From the NCBI GenBank assembly GCA_029378245.1, contig JARKIF010000066.1, forward strand, positions 124,001 through 188,000: a stretch of 64,000 nt of DNA. The letters run 5' to 3'. The position numbers were made by a program, and so were the translations under genes. This document shows, in pieces, positions 1-11,205 of the stretch. Each line of letters begins with the position of its first letter. The stretch's first letter is position 1. This DNA comes from Roridomyces roridus. Its lineage: Eukaryota; Basidiomycota; Agaricomycetes; Agaricales; Mycenaceae. The notes beneath the pieces are model-generated. The model was not told the DNA's origin and did no database searches. It saw only the letters and a program-made list of their open reading frames with translations.

Positions 1-3000
1 GCACACCTAAAATACTGCTGCATTCCCTCCACCCCGGCTTGCTTCCATAAATTGGGACAGAACAAAGCTAGAAGAAGAAATATTCATTCAAGCTACATTA
101 AGATACATGATGGATCTACAACAACAAGAGAGACAGAGCGGGGTTCCCAAGCTTCTCTGCCACCATGCTGAACAATCCACATTAGCATAGGTGGAACACG
201 GATGGAAGGGAACATACCAGGGAGAGTGTCGGCAGGGGGAGATGGAAAAGAATAGAGCTGCGCGATGGCGGGGCACGGATGCTGTAAGTAAGCGTCGGTT
301 GGAATTGTGATGGACATACCGTGATGGCCACCCGAGAGCTACGCGGTTGCTAAGGGAAGTGGGAGCGAGACAAGGATTCGGGGAGGCGAGAGGGCAGAAA
401 GCAGAGAGGATGGAGCTGGAATGTTGGAGAGGCAGCGAGGTGCATTGGTGAGGAGGGTAGAGACCGCACGACTAGAGTTCTGAGATGCCCACGGGGTCTG
501 ACAATGAGCCAAAGCCAAAAGGATGGAGGGAGAACTCACCAGGAGTCATGAGGACAGTCCATTGACTGGAAAGACTTGAGATCTGAGGGGCAGGAGAAGG
601 AAAGACGGTAGAGGGAGAGAGAGCGAGGGGATGGTGGGTGGAAGAAAGACGCATTCCGATATCTGTCAAAGTGTCAGTATTTATGCGGTCGTGCGGGTCA
701 TCAATCAATCAATGCACATGTCCGACGGGCGCCGCGCTCGGAACAGATCCGATCGGCAATGGACTCAGTGAGATTCTTGGATGCTTGCTCTTCCCTCATT
801 GGTGTCGGGAATCTGCAAGGAATTTGAGGTGGATTGGAGCTTTTGAATGATGTCAAGTTCCATGGGTAGAAGAAGTCAAGGCAAATTACATCATGGACAT
901 GTCATATCATGGCTTTGCTCGAATACTTTACACTTCCAGTCCCATTGGCCACAACACCCACATCCGCTACATGAACCACATTGTCCCCACCTCGGATACA
1001 GCTGCTACATGGTCAATGTGAAGCCGCGATCGGATACACGACTGTATGCGGTGTCATACTTCCAGCCGGGCTGCCACATGTCATCGTATGGATGATATGA
1101 TCCGCGCCTCGGCTACATGGGATTTACTTTTTCCTGATGCTTCTGATTACTTTCTATTGTTCCTCCAGGCACGTACCATATGCATTCCATCGGATAAGAC
1201 CCCATGGTCTCCCTTCTGATATGATACCTAGATAAGCAACTTGTATAAGTACGACCTTACCTCTTTGAATACATTTAGTCTTTCCCCCTGCTCTCGACAA
1301 CAATAACATCTACATTGTTCATTCTACCTACTGACTACGAAATAGAGGCTATTTATACTGTAACAGTCTGTTCACGGGTGGGCAGTGCACCAAACAAGAG
1401 GGGTATGAAAGGCCCTCAAGATGTAGCTAGAACTTAACTTAATGCCCTCGGGCACCCACCAATTCCTGGATCCGGAGGTATCCAGGTTTGAAATCAGTAA
1501 TTGTCTGTCCGCCAAAGATCAGCACACTTTCTCCCACGCTTCCTTTGCATTTGGTTGGCTCTATATCATAGTATTTGTTGATCGGCAAATCGGCATTGGG
1601 CAAGACGGCAGTCGGGCTTTTCGGCTGGCGTAAGTAAGTATGTACTGCCAGTGAGCGTGTTTATGATTCAAGTCCGGCCGGAGGCCCGGGACTAGATCCA
1701 GGCTACAGCTAACAAGCAATATCCGGAGGAGCCAGGTCCGCCCGGAGGGCAATGTGTGTACTTAACGCACACTTTTGGGTTTTTGATTGAACGGAACGGA
1801 CAGGTTTGATTGACGGATAATGGAATACGGATTTGGAAACGGCACAACTGCGGGTTTTGATTTACGGACGGAACGAACGAACGGGAACACAGATTGTGGA
1901 GATTTGGATTTTAGGTGTACAGGATTGGGGTTTCTAGACATCGGCATCGCACGGCATCGCTTGATTTGATATCACATCTTGATTCAGTTGGCTCTATACT
2001 GCGGCCCGAACCCCCAAACACAACTTTTGCATCACACAACTATTGATACGACACCCATCAACATCTCGGCTGGCCCGACTTGTTGATTGTTTGGTTTTTA
2101 TAGGTGGTTTCATACTACACATTTCTGTAGGACCCGTGCAATAGAGTCTAGACAGAGAGTCGTCCACAAATATGTCTTGTTGGGTAGACTCCGAGGGAAA
2201 GACTTAGTCTCTTGTAGACAGACACAATAACATTTTGATCTTGTACCTTGATCATGTGTTGCTAAGCGCGGGGGTCCGATCAGGGTATTTAGTTATTACC
2301 AATCTTCGGACTTTGAATTTCGACAACTCACCGCCGTCTCTTCCCTCCCTCGTCGGCAACGCGCCCTGGACACCTCAGCACTCTCTCTCAACCTCCAAAC
2401 CTTCCAGCCCATGGTACTCAATGGACAGAATCGGTTCCCACCCCAATCCCACCCCTGACAAGTCTGAGGTCTCAGCTCTGTCCTGGAGAGGCGACAAACC
2501 CACTACATGGCCAATACGTAGCACCCACTGGGCACGACTGCCAATTCTTGTGGAGCATGTGCCCTCGTGGTGAGCTTAGGCTTATGAAGCAGCAGGGGAG
2601 GATGGATGGGCTCTGCTGGGTGGACTCGGTGCTTCCGAACCACTGTAAGGATGGTATCCTTACAGCCACATCACTGATCTGTCACCTGTCAGTCCCGGCA
2701 TCATGGATCTGTCTATCTCACACAGTACAGCCTTCCGTTACCGTACACAGCCCACATACGTATATATGGACAGCATCTACTTTACTTTAGGACGCACGCA
2801 CCCCGACACCTCCCCCTTGTATTCCTCCAGTTGCTTGTAGCCTGGTTTGTCTTGCCGTAGGAATACACCGTGGTCCTGTCAACGTGTGCGTCACTGCACA
2901 TTTGGTTCGCCCGTTAGTGTCTGTCATGAGAACGACAGCCTTTCAACCACTCACAACAAGGTCCGTCACTTTCTATTTACCTCCTTGCTCATTCTCCCTT

Positions 3001-3315
3001 CCTGTTATGTCCCGTTCTAATCCCAAACCGGATTCCGGTTCGATCCCGAAACTCCGGTACTCGACTCCGGTACAAACATCGGGATTCCTCCCGACATTGT
3101 AGCGCATCACGCGCTCCCCAGATCTATCCGGGTAATCGGGTTTTCACACTATGAAGGTATCTGAGCGTTTCCCATCTGGACTATCCACTTGATCACTCCG
3201 TGCGGACTTAATCAGCTTATATCCACTTTGCCGTACAAGTCCAATTCCATTACTGATCTGTGGTAATGACATACATCTCTACTTATTATATGTGACTGAC
3301 CTCCCAGCCACCTTA
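1..3315. other. Stretch without a supportable gene
   Basis: Both strands hold only short open frames (up to about 112 codons) with no recognisable motif, no paralogue in the window and no convincing exon chain. The base composition is mixed and AT-richer than the coding regions further on. I see no tRNA, no long tandem repeat and no paired terminal repeats here. It ends at the outer CACTG transposon. Regulatory DNA or old transposon debris is possible but not shown. Confidence 0.5.
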
Positions 3316-4457
3316 CACTGTGAAAAACGGAAGGCGCGAATTTCGCATTTCACCCCATTTTGCGGCGAAATATTTTTTCACGGTGTGGGGCGAAAATGTC
3401 AGGTCACCCCATTGTCGGGTGAAATGAGATTTCACCGTACCTCTGGAGCGCAATTCACCCAATATTCAAAGTACGTCAATTGCGTGTATTAATCAAATCT
3501 GCCCTCTACGATCACCACTGTTCTGACCACGGTGTCAGAGAGCAAGCTAGATGAGGAGGTTAGCAAGAAGAGGGACGGGGCGAGTGTGGAGTTGGTGAGA
3601 GTTCGTGGAGTAAGTATGGTGTGGGACGAAACTTCGTGACAAACTTTTTGATCAATTTTGATCGGCTAATAAGTCGGGCCGAATAGCTCGGAATTCCTTG
3701 AGACTGCGCCAATAGCACTCTCTTGGCTAGGGCTACACATCCTACGGATTAGAATGTCAAAATTCCGACTTTGATTTTTTTTTGCCCAAAATTTGGCCAT
3801 CCCAAAAAGGAAATATCTTCCCAGCCTGCTTGAGGAGCCTCGGGTACAAAGCCTGGAAGGTCCAATGTGGTCCTCCAATGGACTCAACTAGAAATAGATG
3901 GCTCCCGTGGTCTCCAGAACACCAAAATGTCCACCAAAAATGGATTTCCGGGCCCTTTTTGAACCATGAAAAGTCAATGTTCGGCCCAAGATTTGGCCAT
4001 CAGCCATCAGAAAATTCCCACGGTCCAAAATTTCAAAAATCGCCCACTCTTGGGGTCTACAAGGCTGCCGGCCGACATCCGAGGTCAAAATTCGCAAAAA
4101 TGCGGTGTGACATGAAGTCACGGCCCACACCATACTTAAAATGAAGTCATTTGATCGAATGTCACATACATCACGCTACTCCACTCTTTGCTCTTACTCC
4201 CATCTCCGTGACCATGCCCTCTCTCCATTCTCACCTGCACACGCACTGTGAAAAACGGAAGCCGCGAATTTCACTTTGACCCACAGTGAACTTCGCATTT
4301 CACCGTTTTTTCGGGTGAATCCCAAATTTCACGGTATAGCGTGAAATTCCAAGTTCGCCCCATTTTCAGGTGAAATCAGATTTCACAATTGCTTTTGAGT
4401 GAAGTTCGCTGAATATTAAAAAGCTACCCAGCAGATGTATATTAACTGAATTTAAAA

Positions 4458-7400
4458 CTACAAACCATCAGCATCGCCGCCCGCATCCGTGATATTGAAT
4501 TTAGCAGCAACCTCGGGCCGCAAAAGACACGCCCATCGCTTCCTCGCCACATCGACCGAGATGCGTCCCACGAGACAGTCAATACTGGTGATATCAATGA
4601 CCTGTGAGGGTACTCCGAGATCGGTAGACTTGGCGTCGAAACAGCCAACTCCAGTGGGAAGTTGGCATGTTAATTTTGCGTCCGCGACGGCGGCAAGAAT
4701 AATGGTTCGCTCTCTTGCAGAGTCGGCACGTTCTTTGTCCTCCGCATCCCGCCGCGCTGGGAATTCGGGAGGCACCGTGAGTGCAATGAACTTGCGCACC
4801 TGGCCGAAGAAGGGTTGCTTGCGCAAGACTACCGGTAAGTTTGGAAACCGCTCGTTCTCATCAACCTCGAGAGTGAACTGAATGCCGGTGAGTTTATGAG
4901 CAAAGCGAGTGCAAGGCCGTACCTTGACAAAGGTCGCATCACGAACTGAGTCAGGTGAGTTGTGATACGACGCAACCATGTCCCAAGCATGGACCAGATC
5001 ACCGCCGCCGAGCCGTTTGAACTTACCCCACAGAGAGAGCAACTCTGGAAGATATGTGAGGGCCTGGCGCTGGGTCAACTCGTAATTAGTCGCAAGGTAG
5101 GCTGCAATCTTGTTGCGTAACGGGTTGTCGACGGCGAGTGTTCGGTGCGGATGGACCATGCGAACGTTGGGATCTAAGGAGTGTGCCGATGAGGGAGGGA
5201 TGGAGATTTGAAAATAAGTCATGACGCACAATCATCGAACGCAGAACCGGTGTCCTCCATTTCCTTCTGTGGACTCAGATCCAGTTCAGCCGACAGACCA
5301 TACAACAATTTGATCTGGCTGAGTTGAGCCACATCCCGTATGCGATGAGCAAGACTGGCAAAAGGATGCTTCCGGCTCTTGACTGCCGGTACGAGGGAGC
5401 CGCAGAAGCGCTCCATCACAAACGCCCAGAAGCACCACATAGGCCCGATTTGGCGAATATCGTCGGCGACATGCAGGAGGGCATGAACGGGCAGGGTACA
5501 GGCGCTCAAACGTGACTCCTCGTATTGAAAATAAAACCTAAGCTGTCTCAGCACACGCAAAACATGATAAAAAGACACTCACTGCTCGTACTTCAGCACC
5601 CACCGTGCAAAACCCTCCTTAATTTCGCCAATCTCCTCAAACTCCAGCTCGAAACACAGGCATTTGATGATGAGGGTCACTAGTTCGATAAAGTGGTCGT
5701 AATAGCGCCGGTGTGTGAACCGATTGTACAACACCGCGGGGGCGAGCAGCGTGGTAAAAAGAAATCACGTCTCCGCGGTACATTGATAGCGGTCGTTGAT
5801 TATGTCGGGAACGCGGGCGCCGAAAGCGGAGGGAATGGTCGAGCCCGACTGCGCACATGCCTTGCCAATGGCATCAGCCACGGAGGGCAATAGCTCGTAC
5901 TCCTCGCATCCACCATCGAGGTCTTTGAATTTACCCGTCCAATGGTCAGCAGCATGGGAATGATATTCTCAACAATGTGCATCAGGTCGTGCGGGAAGGA
6001 GCGGGGGAATGATAGGCTGGAAAGCTTGGCGAGGAGCGGGACACCGTTGATCCCGTAGCGTTTGGCACGGCGCTCTTGCTCCGCGTCATTTGGTGCATCA
6101 TCGACTGCAACGGCATGTCGTATGAACTCCTCGTGAGAACGACGCGGTAGATTAAGCGGGTCGTAAGACTCGCCATTGTCGCGGTGGAGAGGGGTGTAGT
6201 GGGCGTTGGAGGTGGGGTGGGTGCTGTCCGAAATGGAAAGGATCCGGCACGCGCAACAGGGAGAGAGACCGGAGTGTCCCTTCATCCGCATCAGCTTCGC
6301 GACAGCGGGCATGTCACCAAAAAGAGTGATGAGGTATGCACGGAGGGTAAATTGACGCATATTGCGTCGGTCAAAGGCCGACACGCCACGCATGAGACGC
6401 AGGAGCTCCTCGACAAAAGGAAACCAGAATGAATCCATGTCTTTCGGCGCCTTGGGGCCCGGGATCACACCAAGACAGAGGAGATAAATGAGCCAGGTGC
6501 GAATCTCGGGTGGGAGGTTGTATAGGATGACAATAATGGGCCAGCACGTCTTTTTCTGACGCTTGAAGGGCCCGAAACCATCGGTAGATGCACCGAGAGC
6601 GAGGTCGGTGGGGGATGAAAAGAATCTGTGAGGCAGCATCTCATCGTCGATGGTGACTTTAGTCCGCCGGAGCCGCTGGTAGTGTTCACCGTCGAATATG
6701 TCGGCGGTCTTGTCCTCGTTGTGGACGTAGTTGGCCCGGTAGTCGAGCTTCTCGGCCATCTTGGGGTCCTGGAAGAGGTTTGCGAGCCGCGGAATGAGAG
6801 GGAGATAATGAAAGGTGTTTTTGGGTTGACCGGCTGCATCATGACGCGTTTCGCCACAGTACGGACAAGTGTCGAGCTTGGCATATCCGTCTGTGAAGCA
6901 GCAGCACGAATTTTTGCAGCAGTCATATTTGACTGGAGTGACGCCGGAGAGGAAGGTGATCTGGGATCGGAGACGTTGGCGGGAGGGGAGGTTGGCAAGC
7001 TCTGGGAAAGCTCGACCGAGCTTGTCGTACGCACGTGCACCGAGATCTGTGTCGACCTTGTAATTATGTGCACGGATGGCTTTCATTTCGTCAACACTAA
7101 GTTTATGACCTGAGAGAATCTGAGTAAACAACGATTGAGAGAGAGATTGCGGCGCCGTACCTCGCATAGCAGCGTCCACGTTGAACACCTCCGACAGCCG
7201 TTCCTCGGCAGAGAGACCTTGGAGCCACGGAGCAGCCTGGAAATCATCGCCGAGCGCTGTCTCCTCCTCCTCGTCTGAATCCTCCCAAAAGATCTCGTCT
7301 GGCCTCCCTTCAAATGGGTCTCCATCCCCATCCGAGTCTGAGTCCGAGTCTGAGTCCAAGCCGCCGTTCGCATTGGGCTCGGAGCTCGTTCCATGCCACT

Positions 7401-7662
7401 CCGAGTCATTGTCGACGTCCATCAGCTCGACATTCGAGTCAGTCGACACAGCATCCTCCATTAGCATAGGCTCGTTGTCAGCGGAACCTTCAGAGGGAGG
7501 CGTGGCGGCAGCGGGAGATGTGTATGAGCCCGAGCCCAGCCCATCCAAGGCTAGTACCTCGAGCCTCAAAAGGCGGCGGCGTTGCTCAGAGTAGCTATGC
7601 TGCTGAGCCACGAGCACTGATTTCTTCGTGTTGTGGCTGAGATGCCTCCGTTGGCGAGCCAT
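4458..7662 (-). pseudogene. tnp2: Tnp2-family CACTA transposase, with frameshift and nonsense codon
   Basis: This would cut and paste the surrounding CACTA element. The long first exon (7662 to 5583) has an acidic Ser/Asp/Glu-rich N-terminus and a Cys cluster (YDCCKNSCCCFTD, then CPYCG). After that comes the Tnp2 core with LALGASTDGFGPF, PPEIRT, a CRIL segment and FPHDLMH. Exons 2 (5537-5230) and 3 (5173-4458) follow introns of 45 and 56 bp. Exon 2 has the typical IGPMWCFWAFVMERFCG block. A 48-bp in-frame stretch near 7125-7172 (GTACGG..CTCAG) is probably an unspliced intron. Two lesions are visible: a one-base shift near 5942-5946, just after FPHDLMH, and a TGA near 5783 where relatives have Trp (TGG). 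Start chosen at 7662 (CCATGG context). The family call is secure; activity is doubtful. Confidence 0.85.
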
Positions 7663-8019
7663 GGTGACGCCTTCGCCGCAGCCGCAAGCACAGAGTCGTT
7701 CGTTGCGAGCTATATGCAGTAGAATGTACGAAAGAAAAGCAGAAAAATGGGAGAGACAGACTTGTCATTCTACTCGACGTTACACGCCATCTACTTGGCT
7801 GGAGCTGGTCGAATTATGACGACATGATGTTGTTGCTGCTGCGGCAGTCGGAGAGTCGTCAGGGAGCAGCTAGGCGAGGACATTGGCGAGGACGGCGAGG
7901 ACGGCGGGTGGTGGTGTGGAGTAAATGAAGTCATTTGATCCGTGTCACAGACGTCACAACGCTCCACTCCTTGCCTTTAACTCCCATCTCCGCGACGATG
8001 CCTCTCCATTCTCTCGCCC

Positions 8020-9600
8020 ATGCCCCGTCCTGACAAGGAGAACACACATGTGCCTCGCCCTTCCAGCAGTAGGCATCGCAAGGTGTCTGCTCGGGCTCAA
8101 CACACTCTCGGTGCCAAAGCGACGGCCGCCCAAATACTCCTCACCAAGAAACGACAAAAGGCCAAGCGGAAGGCTCTCAGACACCGCCAGAATGAGGACG
8201 CCCTCACTGTCGAGCTTCCGGGGACACAGATGTAGTGAGGCAACTCCGCAGTGCGTGGTTCTTTCTCTGCTCCATAACATCTCTGACTCTTCTTATCCAC
8301 AGCTGCCCTCGCCCGCACTCGGGGTGAACGCAACGCTGCAGAGGCATCAGCCTCTCGACCAGCTCGTCCCAAGGGCCCCGCCGTCGGCTCCATCCCCAAA
8401 CCCAGCAATATGACCAAGGTCACCATCAACTTCATCCGCCGCAAACTCAAACTTTCCGGCGACAAGAATGACGAGAAATGGAATGACCTCCGTGTGCGTG
8501 CCCACCCATTTACTCTCTTTGTATCTTACCGTTTCAAGGCCGAGGTCCGTCGCTTCATGGATGCCGGGCTGCTCGACATGAGCATCGGATGGAAAGCGCA
8601 AGACGACCGCCGACTTATCAAGATACGCGATGCTGTGAGTCCCATCTGATATGCCGCGTGGTATCTGCTTCTCATTCTAGCTCTAGATTGAGGCCGCCCA
8701 CCCGGAGCTAAGGAGAAGCACGAGTATACATTCGCGAATACGAATATTCGTCCAAGTTCAAAAAATGATATTCGCATTCGCCGCGAGTATTGATGGCGAA
8801 TATTCGTGGATTACTAAGCACTATTCGCGAGTATTCACGGGTATTTACAAATCACAACTATTTCCACTCAACAAGCTTGAATGCTCTCTGGTGGTGAAGA
8901 ATCCACAAATCCTTGATACATAGTAGCTTTAGAAGGTGTAATCTTATTGAGTTGACTGAGAACAGGTGATTATTCAGTCATCAATCAGTCTATCAGAGGT
9001 CTATGAACGGTGAATACAAATGTTCACAGGTAATGAACACCCCATTGATTGATTGTGCATTGAATCTTGCATTGGAATTGACATACGTTACAGAGTGATT
9101 GCCAAGTGCCGGAATGCCGAATGATGCCGTGATCAGCCGATCATCAAATTTCCTATTTAGTTTTGTTCCGTGAGCTTACGATAGCCTGACGAATATTCGC
9201 GAGTAGCAACTTTTCCAGAAACCGATATTCGCATTCGCACGAATAGCACTGCCACCATCACTCGCGAATATGAATACTTGTATTCGCGAATGAAATGGCG
9301 CGAATATTCGTGCCACTCGATACTCGTGCCTCTCCTTACCCGGAGCTCCTCTGCTTCCGCAACCAATGGGGCACCGAGTATCTCATCCACGAAACCTTCT
9401 CCGGACAAAAGACATACAAGAAGTGCAAGGGCAAGGCAGGCACTTACCGGGCTCGGGCACGCAAGGCCCGTCGATCTAAACGTGGTACTGACAACTCTGA
9501 TGACGACGAGGAGGATTCCGGATGCAGTGGGCGCGGACCTCTCGCTCCCGGTGCGTCTTCTTCGTTCCTTACTCGCACAACTCTCACCATACGCTAGCGG
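8020..9600 (+). pseudogene. Accessory gene of the inner CACTA element, interrupted by a MITE
   Basis: A basic, Lys/Arg-rich protein gene divergent from the transposase. It starts at ATG 8020 (MPRPDKENTH) and continues through short exons around 8285-8495, 8540-8634 and 8688-8709. These include KVTINFIRRKLKLSG and FMDAGLLDMSIGWKAQDDRR. The next exon is split. Coding sequence for IEAAHPEL stops at 8709 and resumes at 9339 with PELLCFRNQWGTEYLIHET, the two halves separated by a 628-bp MITE with a 10-bp target duplication. The C-terminus is KKCKGKAGTYRARARKARRS followed by an acidic DDDEEDSG tail. CACTA elements usually encode a second, DNA-binding protein, and this is the natural candidate, by position and basic composition only. 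Exon borders are approximate. Confidence 0.6.
8710..9337. mobile_element. 628-bp MULE-like MITE inside the accessory gene
   Basis: The left terminus is AAGGAGAAGCACGAGTAT. The right terminus read inward is AAGGAGAGGCACGAGTAT (17 of 18 match). It is flanked by an exact 10-bp direct repeat ACCCGGAGCT (8700-8709 and 9338-9347). A 9-10 bp duplication fits Mutator-like elements. The interior has no coding capacity and is full of short palindromic words such as CGAATATTCG and TATTCGCGAATA near both ends. Removing it restores a continuous frame in the host exon, which confirms the insertion boundaries. Confidence 0.9.
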
Positions 9601-11205
9601 AATCTCCCACTTCGTCACCCCCACCCTCGCCTCGCCGGTCTCCTCCCCGTGCGTACATTTGATGTTAAATATACTCTTGATTTATGGGACCATAGCTCAC
9701 GCACAGTCATTGCCCGAATTGACCCCGGAGCCAGAGGAGGATCGTTGAATCATGGATGTGCTGCCTGTGTCGTACAACCCTTTTGTATTATTTCACCCCA
9801 ATTACAAGTAATCTTCACTACATTCTTCGAGTGAAATTCAAGTCTTTTCAATGTGATCTTTTCCTGAATATCAAGTGCTAATCCAGTTGAAAGCAAGGGA
9901 ACTTCACCAAGAGTTGGCGTGAACAGGTATGGCGAAAAACTCAGTTTTGTACGTGAACATTCACCACTGATTTTCCTTGTGAAATTCCCTTATTTTGAGC
10001 AAAGTTCACTGCGTTAACAGGCGAATTTCTCATCCTTTCAAGGTGAAAAAATCCCAGCAAATTTCACTCATTCCGTGGTCCTCAGTGACGCAGCCAGACC
10101 ACTCTCTCCCAACCTAGGTGTCTGCTTGAGCCCAGCATGTCCTGCCCAGGTCTGCCACGCAAGCTCTTTTGCGGCAGAGGCCGGGCCGGCTTAACGGAAC
10201 TTGGAAGTGCCTCAAGCGATGCCCAAACAGGGACTGGCTGACCGTCAATCGCCACGGGGACGCAGAGGACATTCGGGAACTACGTGGTGCGTGCTTCTTT
10301 TCCCTTCCATGCCTCACATTGACACGAGGTATCTGCAGCTGCTCCCTCGCACTAGGGCGAGCCCAACACAGCGGAGAGCTCCAAATCCGCTCCCGACTTA
10401 CATACGTGCAATCCTTTGGGCGACGAACGATGTGTGCGTGTACCGTCTGATTCTATTTCGTTGCCGTTGTCCTCATTCTTCGAATGCGCAACACTCTCGT
10501 GCCATGCCGTGCATCCATTCTCGCTATCAAGTTTCCTGTCCGTTCTCACAGTCAAGCCCAGATCAAGGACACCCGCCACCCGTCGACGAGTGTGAATGGC
10601 GATGTCGAAGAAGCTGCTTTCAGACGGCGCGGCGCACTAACTCCTGGTGTGTTTAGCCATCTATCTCTCCTGCGAATCTCACCGTTGGTCAGCGCACTGG
10701 CCTGATTTGTCGCCCTTGCCCCCCGCTCATCATTCTCCTCCCGTACGTGCTTCCGAACCTTCATCCACACATTGACTGACTCTCGATTGCCAAGGCCCAA
10801 GACCGGTTTCCTCAATTGACCCCAGAGCCTCTGCATGCTCATTCTGGGCTGGGGATGCTTGAACTATCACTGCGCGACGCGCAGCCATGTACCAGTAGCT
10901 TTTTTGTAGTATTCACACGAATTCAAGTGATTTTCACCATATTCTCTCAATGAAATATGAGTTGTTAGCGTGTGGTATTGTCCCGCAATCCTGGTGATAC
11001 TCAAGTCGAAAGTGAGAGAAATTCACCAAGAGTTGGGGTGAACAGGTATAGTGAAAAACTCAGTTTTGTACGTGAACATTCACCATTGATTTTCCCGGTG
11101 AAATTCCCTTGTTTTGAGTGAATTTCACTGCATTACCAGGCGAATTTCTCGTCCTTTCAAGGTGAAAAATCCCCGCGAATTTCACTCATTCTGTGGTCCT
11201 CAGTG

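Larger units (their letters stand above)
4244..10087. mobile_element. Inner CACTA-type transposon with Tnp2 transposase, inserted in the outer element
   Basis: A complete 5.84-kb element. It begins CACTGTGAAAAACGGAAG at 4244 and ends CAGTG at 10087. Read inward from the right, the end is CACTGAGGACCACGGAATG, so the terminal inverted repeats are imperfect but share CACTG and CGGAA. The 3-bp target duplication is ACG (4241-4243 and 10088-10090). Subterminal regions are rich in GTGAAATT-like words, the usual CACTA arrangement for transposase binding. It carries two divergent genes, the Tnp2 transposase on the minus strand and a small basic accessory gene on the plus strand. The transposase has a frameshift and a nonsense codon and the accessory gene carries a MITE, so this copy is probably no longer autonomous. 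Confidence 0.92.
3316..11205. mobile_element. Outer CACTA-type (CACTG-ended) transposon, interrupted by a nested relative
   Basis: The left end starts CACTGTGAAAAACGGAAG at 3316 and the right end finishes with CAGTG at 11205. The flanks carry the same 3-bp target duplication, TTA (3313-3315 and 11206-11208), as expected for CACTA/EnSpm elements. The subterminal 200 bp on each side closely resemble those of the inner element (3316-3470 against 4244-4420; 10990-11205 against 9880-10087). Without the inner insertion its own DNA is about 2.0 kb (3316-4243 plus 10091-11205), too short for a transposase, so it is a non-autonomous deletion derivative. Bases 4137-4240 resemble the inner element's intergenic stretch at 7920-8025, showing where the internal deletion left it. 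No intact gene of its own is visible. Confidence 0.88.

Noticed and set aside
9157..9624. Open frames on both strands across the right end of the MULE-like MITE
   Set aside because: They run through the MITE terminus into the accessory exon and are created by the insertion.
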